DNA of 64,000 bases from Pelomyxa schiedti (Eukaryota; Evosea; Pelobiontida; Pelomyxidae), in the NCBI GenBank assembly GCA_020536535.1, contig JAHLWZ010000423.1, forward strand, positions 66,252 to 130,251, written 5' to 3'. The translations under genes were made by a program, and so were the position numbers. This document shows positions 14,101-26,339 of the stretch, in pieces. The notes below the pieces were generated by a model that was not told where the DNA came from, did no database searches, and saw only the letters and a program-made list of their open reading frames with translations. Numbering within the stretch: the first letter of the stretch is position 1; every line of letters starts with the position of its first letter.

Positions 14101-14495
14101 AGTGGTGTTTTTCCCCCCCCACAAACATTTGACACTTCTGTAGTGCTGCTCTCGTATTGTGGTAATCTCACTAGGGCTTCCAATTGTGGGTACTGTGGGA
14201 GGGAAACAGTGGCAAGAGAATCAATGGATGAGTTCAATGCAGGGCTTTTGATCGAATCTCCCACCACCGCCGTAACGTCTCGGTTCCCCACATCGACTCC
14301 GTTGCCTGCAGCGACCTGAATCACCGAAGTGGCCGTAGTAGTACTGCTAGATGTGGTTGTAGTCGTAGCACTAGTCGCGATGGCAGACGGAGATTCGGCA
14401 CGTCGGCTACTTGCACGGATCTCGACACTCCCATTGTTAGTGAGATCTGAGGTCCCTTCCTGTCGTCTCGAGGCACTCCTGCGCTCTCTCTCCAT
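5169..14495 (-). CDS. Very large helical protein, EPG5-like (autophagy tether candidate)
   Basis: One long minus-strand gene with many short introns, ATG at 14495 (MERERRSASRRQ) and a Ser/Thr-rich first 120 residues. The spliced pieces are mainly Leu/Ser/Phe-rich helical segments; an example join is the 64-nt intron ending at about 13822, which restores the frame into EPDYPSHFWDLLKDYLEK. At about 9570-9430 the stretch YSAMIMWLK...LQPNFLPSRL resembles a conserved block of EPG5 (ectopic P-granules 5), a roughly 2500-residue Rab7 effector that tethers autophagosomes to lysosomes. The gene's length would fit about 2500 residues. The last exon (about 5393-5169) follows a ctaac...cag acceptor. I cannot give a complete exon list; parts between 7500 and 8000 and between 11700 and 12200 are poorly resolved. 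The coding assignment is good and the EPG5 name is tentative; another huge helical-repeat protein remains possible. Confidence 0.5.
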
Positions 14496-14791
14496 TAACG
14501 ACGGGGGTTTATTTTCACCGTCTCCGAGCGAGCACGGATTTTTTTTTTCAAATTTGATCGGTGGAATCAGCCTGGGGTTTTGGCAGGTCACTGTCAGAGA
14601 TTAATGACAAAGAACAGGACACCGGGATGGATAATGATAGGCGCACCGAAATTCTGAGGAGAGGGTCGTTCTTTTTCCTCCAACTTCACCAGCGGCTCTG
14701 AATATTGCACTAACAGATTCCAAAATTACGAGCTTGTTTTGTTATTTTTTTTTGTTTCTGTGTTCGAACTGCCAGCGGTGCTGATATCCAA

Positions 14792-17700
14792 ATGGCGTCG
14801 TTTACCGTTGACAAGATCGTGAACGACATGTCACTGAGTGCACAGTGTCAAAATCCCGACAACAAAATGAGAAAGCGTGCCGAGGCAGAGATGTTACTTT
14901 TCGAACAACAGCAAGGCTGCCCGATGACAATTATGGTTCTTTTATTTTGCTTGGAAAGGGGTTTTTTTTAATTTATTCTCATGTATGTTAGAAAATTGCT
15001 GCACAAAGAGATATTGTGTATGACGTGAGGTGGCTTGCACTCACCTATGTCAAGAACATGATTGCCCGCATTTGGGATACGTGTGTTTTAACTCGCTTTA
15101 ATTGCTTGGGAACTAACCGAATGCAGGACGATTAGTGCAAGTGAGAAAGATACTGTCAAATCCTTACTTCTAGAACTCCTTGACGAGCAAAATGAAAAAA
15201 TTGCTGCTCAAGTTCCACTTGCAATCTCTGCTATAGCTTCCTACGACTTTCCTCTTAAATGGTTCTTTGAACTTTCATGCACTTCTGACACCCATATAAA
15301 TAATATTTAGGCCAAATTTACTCGAAAAACTCGTGCAAGCTATCATTCAGAAAGCTGAAACAGCAGGTGAGTCAGTCACTCATTTACAACCAAAACCAAA
15401 CCAACTTTCTTCCAGAGACACTACAACAACACCTTACAGCACTGCGTTCTCTCTCATTCGTTGTAAATCTTTTCAACTCCCACCTTGCTGGAAATACGAA
15501 GCCACATTCAGTTCTTCCTTCCCAAGTACGTGGCGCAAATCGCAATGCTACGCCTTCCGTCGTACACACAGGCGCTACACCTGGTCCTGGAGAAGACGCT
15601 GCAGCATTTATTAAACGTGTGGCCATGCCGTTACTTCAAGCTATTGCAACAGCATGGGTACCGTGCCTGGATGCGCTGGTCAACTCCTGTTCCCAGCCCA
15701 ATCAGGCTGTGCACAAACTTGTAGCCGAAGTTGCTCATATGGGTCTCAAGGTCGTTATGAATTTAATGTTAACTGGGTGAGTAGCCAAAGAAAATAAAGG
15801 TTCACTCACCTATTGATACAGCACCGTAGTGCTTAGCAACGACATTCTCGATAGACTCTTACACAACATGAAAGTCTTTATTTCTTGCAGTACATCTCCT
15901 TTGGTTCTGCTCATTAGTTAACTTTGCTCTCAGGAATTAATTATGTTGGACATCCAATGACCAATCACTGCTTGAAACAGTTAACACGAATATCTAAAAG
16001 TCTCGTTCGTCTACAGGTGTTTTTCCTCTGTTCCCACCGACAACAACGCAAAATATTGGAAGATAAGCCTAAACCACAAAGGATAAACAACCTGAGGCTG
16101 TTGCGGGTCACCTTAGTGGATTTATGCAATTTTACTGGGATTATTTGCAACATCTTTATGATACTTCCTATGTAAGCAACCCTGATACGTGCAGTGGTGA
16201 AGAGACTTTGGCTATTGCTGCACTGTCTTATTACCACCTGACTTTAACTAACAACAATTATACTGTATGCCCTTTTTTTAAAAAAAAAAATATAATTTTC
16301 TTCTTCAGTCTGCTTGTGGCGCACCTGCAGCAGTCCCTGAGGGAGAACGTGCCTTGAACGCATTTTTTACTCCAGATCGAATAAGACAACTCTCTAAGAT
16401 GCTTCTCACACGTTTCATGTTGAATAGTGATGAAGTATTGGAATCTTGGAAGCAAGACCCGGAATCGTAAGACCGACTCTAAATGCCCAATTCTTAACCT
16501 CAGCCAGGTTTGCAGATGAAGACATCCGTGGTGCATGGCAATCTAGTGTTCAGGTAAAGTCCTGACAATTCTATATTGTGTAACACACCAAGGGCTGTTC
16601 AGAAGTTATCTTGTTCACTTTATTCCACAACTATACGAAAATTGTAGTGCCAGATTTTGTGGCTTTACTCAATACTTTTCTTACTAGTGAGTTTTCAGCA
16701 CTCCCCCGAAATTTCTAACCATTACCCAGCTAGCAACCCAACTGACCTCAACTGGGTGAAGCAAAAGGATGCCCTTTATTGGGCAATAGCAATAGGTGCT
16801 GCTGATTTACGGAAGTTAGTAAACTTCGAGAATTTATTAGTCAACCACCTCGTTCGAGATTTGCAAAATCCAGAACCAAAGTAAGTGATATTTCTCTGTT
16901 AATATTAATTCATTTGGCAGCCTTCACATGCTACGACGGCGCATGGGTCAGATCCTTGTATTGTGGGCTGGGGGAATACCATCCAACCTTTTAGGGACAG
17001 TGTACAATGTTTGGCCAACTCTTTTCCCATCTAGGATTTTTACTTTTTGTAGGTTTTAATCACCTTAATGAGGGACACAGACTACGTAACACAGATGTGG
17101 GCAACAGTGGCACTCCGAAATAGTTAGCCACCCAAGAACCGAACTACAATAACTTTCTTTTCGCAGTTATCCTTGAACCTAGCTTTGAATTGAGCTCGTT
17201 TCAAGAGTTCATGCCAACAGCTGTGCAAGCTCTAATACTTGTTGTAGAACAGTCAAGTGAGAGTTACGCAAACACCGAACTAATAGGTGTTATCACTGTG
17301 TTATGTAAGCAGCTGGGGACAAAGGTGCTGCGTCCACTTTGAAGTCGTTTCTAAAGACGAGTACAGATTCATCCATTTGCATCCATGATTGTGAATTCTT
17401 TGGGTCATTTATGGGCAAGATGCGCCGGTAAAAACCTAATCCTTTGTGAGATTTTGAGAGTTGCTTCTTCTCTTGTGAAGGTAACGAGCTGTTTCATAAT
17501 AATCACCATTCACCACCTGCCAGGCGATCGGACCAGGCGTTTCTGAAATAGAAAGCCTTATTCTTCCCTTTATTCGGGCTTCAACGGCTCCAACCAAAGA
17601 GGCCCAAGGCATGGCTGAGGGTTTGGATCTGTGGTTTGCATTAATAGAAAATGTATTAATGTATTAGTCTCTTCCGATCTTAACAAGACTAGGTCCAGAC

Positions 17701-18726
17701 TCCTAACACCGATACCCTACTTTTATTTGAGACCATGCCGGCGATCCTTGCACATCAATATTCTCTCGAGCACAGAGATTTAGTCCAACAATTACTCATG
17801 CAATACCTGTTGAAATCCCCCCCACAGTATCTTCCTGTTTGTATCCAATTTTTTAACCTCCATTCAACAAGACTCTCATACTTCCTTGCAGGGCATCTCG
17901 TCTGTTGCTCTCCCAGAGATTACCAAAATTTTGTCGAAGCCTGAAATATCATCACCAATGCTGTCAAATTGTTGTCATACCCTTCGACGCCTAGCTTTTC
18001 TTTCCCCGCAAACACTATCGGAAATGGCACTACCATTACAAGCTTTGGTGAAACTGATGCCAACCAAAGTATCTTTCTTTTTGCGGGGTGGATACAAACT
18101 TGAAATCCAACAATTTTTCAATGTCAGAGTACTACAGACTTGCTACACATCTTTGGGGTGTTTTCCCAATGTATTATGTGTGACACTGGCTTTTTTGCAG
18201 GCTTTATAAACATGTTAACCACCATGCACCCGAACTCGCCCACTCCAGTTATGCACTCTTTCATTGATATGTGGCTAGCGAAAGTAAGAACACTTCCCGT
18301 TATCGCGAAGTCTTACTCTATTCTAGATTCCTTCCATACATGACACTGGACCCTTATCTTTCTCCCTTGGATTCGTGCAAGCGTCTGCTCTTGCCAACCT
18401 TCTTGTCCTTCTCGATCCCGCCCTTTGGTCTAGGCTTCCTACTATTGTTTCCTTTTTTGCCCTTGTTTGTTCTCTTACAGAAAACAAGTATTTCACTCAA
18501 TTTTGTTATCACCCACTCACAAGCGTGTAGGGATAGAAGGTTCTCATTAGGCAATGAAGACAAGGTATGTGCTCTAATCCTTTTGCTTTACCTTACTGAC
18601 CACACAAAGACTCAGCTACGCACGTACATTATTCAAAAGCTACAGGAGGCAGCACAAAGACATGGCGCACCTTTTGTTGCCGTACTCAACTCAATTGACC
18701 AAAATGTGATGCGACTATTTGTATGA
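14792..18726 (+). CDS. Importin-beta family nuclear transport receptor, importin-11-like
   Basis: ATG at 14792, stop at 18726, many short introns. The spliced N-terminus has the importin-beta N-terminal (IBN) pattern: QCQNPDNKMRKRAEAEMLLF, then WLALTYVKNMIARIWD, then TISASEKDTVKSLLLELL, DEQNEKIAAQVPLAISAIA and YDFPLKWPNLLEKL. This matches the block in importin-11-like receptors where Ran-GTP binds, followed by HEAT repeats for cargo. The C-terminal half is the usual weakly conserved helical-repeat series, ending in VAVLNSIDQNVMRLFV. The role is import or export of cargo through the nuclear pore, driven by Ran. It is head-to-head with the EPG5-like gene (start codons 297 bp apart). A possible AATAAA lies at 18738. 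The family call is solid; the subtype (importin-11 versus another receptor) is an inference from the first 150 residues. Confidence 0.7.
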
Positions 18727-19624
<898 letters not shown>

Positions 19625-20220
19625 GCTCACCCATTTACTGCCATATTCTTTTGTGATGAACAGACTTTTTTTCACGCCCCACATGATGCGGTGTTAGTGA
19701 TGTTGTAACGGAAAGGATTGCGGTGTATTTCGAAATTGTAAGGTGATATATCTCCAAAGAGAATACCTCACGAGGGCTTGGTTCATTTACAATAGGTTCC
19801 GGCAAGTTGTCTGCTTGGAAAAGGATATCCTTTTAGCGGGGTCACACTGAAGCACGAACGAGTTCGCAGTCCTTCGGGCAGTCATCTGTTTGGTCCTGTG
19901 CAGATCGTGCGATCCCTTTTCCCGTTTGGTGGCGGTCGGCCAGTACGCGTTGGTACGCGTCGTATACGGCGGGCGCAGCGGCGTTGCAATGGGGCTGGTG
20001 TCGGTGCCGACGGCTGAGAGTTGGCCAGGGCACTCTATGATGGGTAGCTGCCAACAAGCAGAGAGTTTCCGTCCAATTTTGTTGGTAACACCAAGTTGGG
20101 ATTTTTGTTTGAAACGAAAGGGGAAAGAAGAGAGGCACCAAAAAACAAGGTGTATCGTTGTTTTTCACATCAGTAATTCAACAACCATCTCCTTTCCTTC
20201 TTACTTACTTGCTTGCTTAT
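19625..20220. other. Intergenic between Ub-L40 and SNW1 3' ends
   Basis: The two genes converge here. The stretch 19850-20120 is more GC-rich than its surroundings and reads open for about 100 codons in more than one minus-strand frame. I see no family match, so I leave it unassigned rather than call a gene. Confidence 0.4.
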
Positions 20221-22393
20221 TTATTTGCGTCTTCTCTTGGGGCTCTTCCTTTCTCTCTCGGGTTCATTGTCTCCTTCATCAAAGTTGATAGTTTTGCGCT
20301 TTGAGCCGGCTTCGCCATAAGAGTCCCGGGTTCCGAAGGATGAAGAAGCGGCGTGCATTGAACCACTGCCGATTTTGGCAAGTGCTTGTTGTTGCTTTGT
20401 GGAGTTCTTCACTTGATGAAGGAATTCATCCATTCCGAAGGGGTCAGCTTCCTTCTCGAACTCGACAGGGGCAGTGTGGGGCTAGGAGTGGAAAAGATAT
20501 CAAACTCATGACATAAAAAAGAAGAATCTAACCTCAGCTGGTTTGGATCTATCGACACCAGAGAAGTCTCTTTCAGGGCGGAACCGGTCAGTTTTGGCAA
20601 TGGTTTCCAAGTCCGTTTGACCATAGCTGTCATTATCTACATGAGGCCTATAAACCTGCGTGGCGACACCGCTGCTCATTGGCTTTGTATACACATGATA
20701 CTCTTTTTAAAACTGTTACCAAACATAAGAGTGGAAAAGGAGTACCGTCATCATCTCCAAAACCAGAATCCAAGCCAGATGACTGGTTCAACAAACGCTG
20801 GTCTACAAGTACTTCGGCTTGCCCTGTTGTACCAGTTGGCGGAGCCTGCCCCAGAGCCATCTGTTCCGCTACATCACGCTGCTCATCACGATTGAATTTA
20901 GTATGTTTCCCCTTGTACGCCTCCATTCTGTACTCTCTTTCTCTCTCATATCTTCGCTCTTCACGTAACATATCTCGCTCTCGTTTGGCTCGGTCTTGTT
21001 CGGTGAGTTCCTTTTCTTCTCGAGACCCTGCTTTTACTGCGTCGGGAATATGTGTGCTCTCACTGCTGATACTCGTGGGTATATGCTCAGCGTGCTCAGT
21101 GTGATCAATGTGATCAGCTGACTGTACAGGTGTTTGGGTTGGTGCAACCCCACCTACTCCGGATCTCTGTAATCGTGCAGCATTGGCCATTTCACGCAAC
21201 CTCTGCTCATTTTTCTCCTTCTCTTGTGTTCGCATTTTCTCCAAGATCTTTGCGCGCATAGCAACTTCTTCCCTTGCATTTCTCTCAGCCACGTACAGTG
21301 CCTCACTCAGTTTGGCAAAACCGTTGTTGATTGCTGGGTCCTGCAGGCCTCTCCCGTCAGCTGCTAAACGCTTGTCCAGTGGAATAGTGTAACCCTTATT
21401 ATTCTTCCAATTTGAAATGCTAGGCGGTATCCTCCAAGCTTGTTGATCCTTCGCACTAATTTTCTTTTTTTTTTAAAGTAAAAATTAAACTTAGAAGAGT
21501 ATTGTTAAGGAAAGAAAAACTTACTTTGGGGGGTGAGTGCATCACGGGAACTGGGGGAGACGCAGGACCCTTTGGAATACGTTTTGCACGGAATTTAGGT
21601 GGTTCCAAGGGATCACGAGGCATCTCAACCATTCTTACTGTGCGTTGCATGGCACCAGAGTTGAATTTTTCTCCGCGTTGTGATGGGGTGTACTTGAAGT
21701 AGGTGGGTGCACTGCGTTGTGGTGCTGGGTTGGAGGGGTGTGAAGCACTGATTTTGGAGCTAACTATTTTTTCGAGTGCCTCCTTTGTTCTCTTTGTTGT
21801 TTCAGCAACTTCCTAAGGTGTGTTAGTTGACCCTTCTCCATGTATTTACAACACACTTCTTCTGATGGTTTAGCTAACTCCTGTGGTGTCAGCATAGAAT
21901 AGTCCGTAAGAGCCAAACGCGTGTGCAACACAACCTCACCAGAGGCGGCAGCACCGGACTGATGATGGCCAAGCACAGCATCATACATTATTTTTCCAGA
22001 CTCTGTATCTATTGAGAGCGGCACAGTCTGAGACGTGGCCCTGGCCTTTCTTCCCATCTCCAGAGGGTACTGTGCAACCAGAATTTCCGGGTACGCACCG
22101 CCATCGCCGTAGTCCTCCGGCTTCCTTGGAACGAAATTCGACCTCTGCCCATAAGGAGGAGGAGGGGGTCCAACTGGTCTCTTGGGAGCCAATGCTTCAA
22201 GCTCCTCGTCTTCGTCGTCGTCATCGTCGTCAGCGTCAATTTGTGGTGGTAATTCCACTTGTTTGGGTATTGGCAATACACTAATTGTTTTTTTATTTGT
22301 GTAGTGGTTTGTTTGTTTGGGTTAGGCAATGAGGGGAAAAAAAAGAAAAAAAAGGGGATGAGGATGAGCCACCGCGCACGTTGTGAGCGACAT
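20221..22393 (-). CDS. SNW1: SNW domain splicing and transcription factor (SNW1/SKIP/Prp45)
   Basis: The start is chosen at ATG 22393: a 14-nt first exon (22393-22380) and a 99-nt intron give the N-terminus MSLTTVLPIPKQVELPP, which lines up with the MALTSFLPAP start of SNW1. After an Asp/Glu-rich insert come PPPPPYGQR, YGDGGAYPEI, AQYPLEMGRK, then PLEPPKFRAKRIPKGP and PVMHSPP. The hallmark ISNWKNNKGYTIPLDKRLAA and DGRGLQDPAINNGFAKLSEA are intact. A long charged helical segment (ERNAREEVAMRAKILEK) and the conserved DPFGMDEFLHQVK tail follow, ending in KSPKRRRK. The protein is part of the Prp19-associated activated spliceosome and also a transcription co-regulator in animals. Two introns are clear near 21520-21470 and in the 20500-20480 area. 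Length (about 600 residues) fits the family. Confidence 0.93.
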
Positions 22394-22615
22394 CCTTAAA
22401 ATTTAACCCGATCGCTGTGATACTAGTATGTTGTTCTCAGTGTATTATGCGGAAGAAAAAACAACGACGGGAGGTGCGTGTCGTGGCACCTTGTTGGTTT
22501 ATTATTTTTTTTTTATCTTTTTCGTGGTTAGAGATTTAGGGTATCAGATCAAACAGGAATTTTCTTTTTTGTTTTTTTCCTTTCGTTTAGAAATGGAGCA
22601 GTTGCGGCGATTAAG

Positions 22616-25019
22616 TTAACTTCTGTGGGGGTGTGGTTTTGTGTAGGAGAGTACTGATACCTGTTGGAATTGTGTTAGTGCTAAGTGTATTAGAAGAGAA
22701 TCAGATGCGTACATAGTTGTAGTCGTGATAGAATGGGACAGGAGTGCCCCTGGTTTTTGTAGTAGGTGATGTATTCCAGGATTGAGAATAAGTCTAAGGA
22801 TTCCTTGTACAATTTCATACAAAGTTTCAGTTCTCCTCTCTTTTCTGCGGCCAGTGCTTCTTCTCCCTTTGTGCCGTTGATAAAGACCATATAAAAACAA
22901 CAAAAAAAACTGCACCTTGTCACAGGCCCGACTGTACAGTAGTGCGGAGGTCCCTGGAAGCTGTCCACAGAAGGAGTTATTCCAGCACTCAGGGTATGCA
23001 ATCGGCTCGCCGTCTTTGTTGGATTGGGTGATATTCGAGGAGAAAACGTTATTGCAATACCCAAGTCATTCCGTTGAACCAGTAAGTCAATTGCTATACC
23101 ATGTTCTAAGCTAGCTTCCCTGACTTGATTAAGGGGTTGTTGGATTGTTTCGGTGGCAACTGTGTTCAATGTTGTAGCCCAGCGAATTATATCACCGGAT
23201 GGTGCTAGAGGACATTACGGAATTCGTAATAGTGATTTGGGCAGCTCACTTCGCAACCACTTGTGTTCAAATAATTTATCTTTTTCAATTCGGGAAAAAG
23301 GATTGCGCTGAAGGATGTGAGCTGAAATGCTGAAAAAGATTATCTACCTGCAACAGACCACGGACAAGTTCTCTACACAGACTAGAAGCACTGATTTCTG
23401 CTGGAAGTTGGTAGAACTCAGGTTCAGAGGCCCAGACAGGGAATCCATCTCCATGCCAGGGAAGATCCCCACACAACATCTTGCTTTTAATTATTATTGA
23501 TATAACCTAATCAGACCTCTACCCTGTAGAGAATCAACCCTACACAGAAATTGAATGTTTGTTATGGTATAAGAGGTAATACCAAGAGACCAGTAATCTA
23601 CATTTGCTCCGTAATCGTCCGCAGTCATTACCTCTGGTGCCTATGATATTTATTTACTACATAATGTGGTATGATTGTTACAACTTGGTATTGAAGGGTA
23701 CAAACAAGACTGTGCATCTGGCCAGTGTTAAGTCGTGCAGATCCTTTGACGCTTACCATTGCCAAGTAGAAAAGAAGGGATTACCAAAATCGGCTATTTT
23801 TGCAGTAAGAACACCATTATCCATATTCAACAGGATATTGTTTGGCTGAGGATATACATAAGCAAACAACCAAACCCGAGAAGTGATAAAGTACACACCG
23901 TTAAATCTCTGTGTACTGCAAAGTCATTATTGTGAATTGCTTGTAGACCAGAGGCTAAAAGGAATTACTTCTCACAACTGTAAATTGAAATAAACACCAA
24001 TTTGCTTCATCAAATAATGGGCACCAATCTCAGAAAGCCTGTTTCCAGTTAAGTACGTCTCAAGATTGCCGAAATTCAAATATTCTAGTGCCATATAGAG
24101 GAATGTCTCCTTCAAACAGGTGAGGAATGTAAGGAGTAGTTGTGTGGTACCTCTCGCTTTACATCAAATAAACGAACAACATTTGGGTGTGAGATGTGTT
24201 GCATGATTTCAATTTCCCGGTTAATCATTTCCGAGGCTTTATTGCCGCGGCATTCTAACATGTTCTGTATGTCAATAACTATAAAAACGATTAGTATTGC
24301 TGCTTAGTCGCTTTTGATAGCAGAACCTTTGACAGCCATAATAGCCCCTTTCCAAAGAAAAACACGGGCTGTGGCTCCAGTCCTTGTGCACTAAGTCACA
24401 ACACAGGGGAAGAAGAAAGAAGAGTAACCGAGGACAACTGCAGAAGCACAAACATAAGCACCACACACTACCCTATAATATTGTCCGAATCGCGAAGGAC
24501 GCACAGGCCCAGCAGTGGGAACTGAATATGAAACAACGAGTCCGCCAGCTCGCAGGGCACTCCCCCTCCCCCTCCCCCAGTGCCGCCTCCCTCTGCTCCC
24601 CCTCCTCCCCCTCCCCCTCCCCCCGCCCCGTGGGCTCCGTATCCGACTCCCCCCGAGCTCCCGCTGCCTGTGGTGGTCGTCGACGTAGACGTAGACGTAG
24701 ATGGCGGGGCGGCGGGCCGGGGCTGCGCCGTGGGGGCCGTGGAGGTGGAGTTCGTGTTCGAGATAGGAATAACGTCTGGTGTTACGTATGGGCCCGACGG
24801 CTGGAGCGCCGTGGGCTGCTGCGTGGTGCGTGAGGGTGAGGGTGAGGCCCGCAGGTGCTGCCCGGGGGATGGGGATGGGGATGGGGATGGGGATGGGGAG
24901 GGGGATTGGGAAGGAGACGGAGACGATTGGCGGTGCAAGGTGTTGCGGTTAGGGGTGAAGCGGGTGTTTGTGGGCGTTCCGCCGCCCGGAGGGGTCGGCC
25001 ACTGCGGCGATGCTCGCAT
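22616..25019 (-). CDS. ULK/Atg1-like Ser/Thr kinase with C-terminal MIT-like domain
   Basis: Kinase exons read cleanly: TRTGATARVFLWKGAIMAVK (glycine-rich loop and catalytic Lys, about 24390-24325), a 48-nt intron, then IDIQNMLECRGNKASE and INREIEIMQHISHPNVVRLF, LYMALEYLNFGNLETYL, the catalytic loop VHRDLTPNN (split by an intron near 23897), KIADFG (about 23800) and DYWSLGI (about 23590). This pattern is typical of ULK/Atg1 kinases, which start autophagy. The last part, AAEKRGELKLCMKLYKESLD (about 22860-22800), looks like an MIT/EAT helix pair as found C-terminal in Atg1/ULK. The N-terminal 150 codons from ATG 25019 are simple sequence, (SP)n then poly-Gly; the frame changes between this and the kinase exon, so an unseen intron is needed or translation starts later. 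The Lys of HRDLK is Thr here. Confidence 0.75.
24864..24900. repeat. GATGGG hexamer repeat
   Basis: About five near-perfect GATGGG units. On the minus strand they code the (SP)n run at the N-terminus of the kinase gene. A simple coding repeat prone to length change. Confidence 0.85.
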
Positions 25020-25358
25020 ATTACGCTGGTGTTGCGTTGTGTTGTGTTACGGCCGGTTTGGACTGGCTAGAGTCGATGGGGGTATCACGGTGCTTCTGCG
25101 TTGCTTTGGGTTTCGAGGAACTTGGCCGCCGGCGGGGAATCAAGTTGGGCTGGTTGTGCTGCGGTGAGCAACGGAGTTGGTGCCTTCCAACAGCGGCTTT
25201 TCGGCGCTCTGGATTTGATATTGCGAGAACCGGTCAATTGTTCGCTCATTTTCTTTTTTGGTTTTTGCTTGCTTATGAGTCACACTGCTTGCCCCGACGA
25301 CCACGCCGCGAATTCATTTATTTTTAATTAACCCGAACGACCAATACCGATCGCAAGC
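25020..25358. promoter_or_regulatory. Divergent promoter region between kinase and PEMT genes
   Basis: A 339-bp spacer between start codons facing away from each other. The kinase side is GC-rich, the PEMT side AT-rich (TTTATTTTTAATTAACC at about 25316). No recognisable core element beyond this. Confidence 0.4.
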
Positions 25359-26172
25359 ATGTGGCTAGCCGGGCTGCTCTTTGGCGAATCTGGAACTTTC
25401 GGCTGGGGTGCACAAGTGACGGCGCTGTGCTGCCTTCACATTGTAGCCAATCCCACTCTGTGGAACACCATCGGACACGCTGAGTACAAACGGCGTTTCG
25501 TATCCAAATTTTTTGGTGGAAAGAGGAAGGTTGCCTGCTTGGCCTTTGCCGCCTTCGTTTTTGGAATCGGAATTACACGCGATATGCTGTGTGTCTTTCC
25601 TTTTTCCTTTTTCATTTTCTGAGTTGACCATAAAACAAACAGCTACTCTTATGTGGTTTCTGTGAATCCCAAAGTTGAGGTCATTCCTCACAGCACCGCG
25701 GTATTCGTGGCAAGGTTACTTTTTTTGATCGGCACAACACTGGTGTTCTTCTCGTTTTATCAGTTGGGACTTTATGGAACATACCTTGGTACTCCCGAGT
25801 AGTGGTTCCCTCCCAAACTAACTATTCCAAAGGTGACCACTTTGGAATGCTGCTACCTGCCAAGATAACTGCTTTCCCATTCAATGTTATGAGTAGCCCT
25901 ATGTACAATGGGTCAACAATTAACTTCCTTGCTACTGCCATTTAGTATGACTTGCGCAATTTTTTTTCTCCCACTTAGAATTTCTACAGTTATCAGTCAC
26001 CAGTTGGACTGGTATTGACTGCTTTTGTTTTTATTGTGTACAAAATCGCCATTATTTATGAAGAGTGAGTGCAACCCACCCAATATTGCATTCTTTCTAA
26101 TATATTTCCAGTGATTTCACCAACATGATTTACTCCAACGCAGCCAGCAAGAAGAAGAAAAAAGTACACTAA
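25359..26172 (+). CDS. PEMT: Phosphatidylethanolamine N-methyltransferase (PEMT/Opi3)
   Basis: Five short exons from ATG 25359 to TAA 26172, about 195 residues. The protein converts phosphatidyl-mono- and dimethylethanolamine (and in animals phosphatidylethanolamine) to phosphatidylcholine, using S-adenosylmethionine, in the ER membrane. Recognised segments: HIVANPTLWNTIGHAEYKRR near the N-terminus, four hydrophobic spans, the signature LGDHFGMLLPAKITAFPF followed by NVMSSPMYNGSTINFL, then SPVGLVLTAFVFIVYKIA and the C-terminal acidic YEDDFTN that completes the AdoMet site. Introns are 45-65 nt; one acceptor (ctacag, before TTATCAG) was chosen because the nearer ttag would give a stop codon. 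The chain ends in KKVH, which fits a KKXX ER-retrieval signal. Head-to-head with the kinase gene (340 bp between starts). Confidence 0.92.
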
Positions 26173-26339
26173 ATGTGCCCAACACACCTGTTCTTAATGG
26201 GACTTAATAATTACTTCTAAACGAACTTTGTTTTGACGCCACGTCCAAGATTCAATTCCGTTGAGCATTTCCTCCGTGCTCCTTTTACAATCTGGGAATT
26301 CTTTTTTCCGTAATTGATTTCACTTAAGATTGGGCCACC

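Noticed and set aside
19842-20168. 108-codon minus-strand frame between Ub-L40 and SNW1
   Set aside because: Several frames are open at once in this GC-richer stretch and no family or splice evidence supports one of them.
24864-24900. Regular short repeats that could suggest a CRISPR array
   Set aside because: Six-base coding units with no spacers, in a eukaryotic gene.
24580-25167. Plus-strand open frame rich in Pro/Val/Asp
   Set aside because: Antisense to the low-complexity start of the kinase gene; opened only by the GC-rich repeats.
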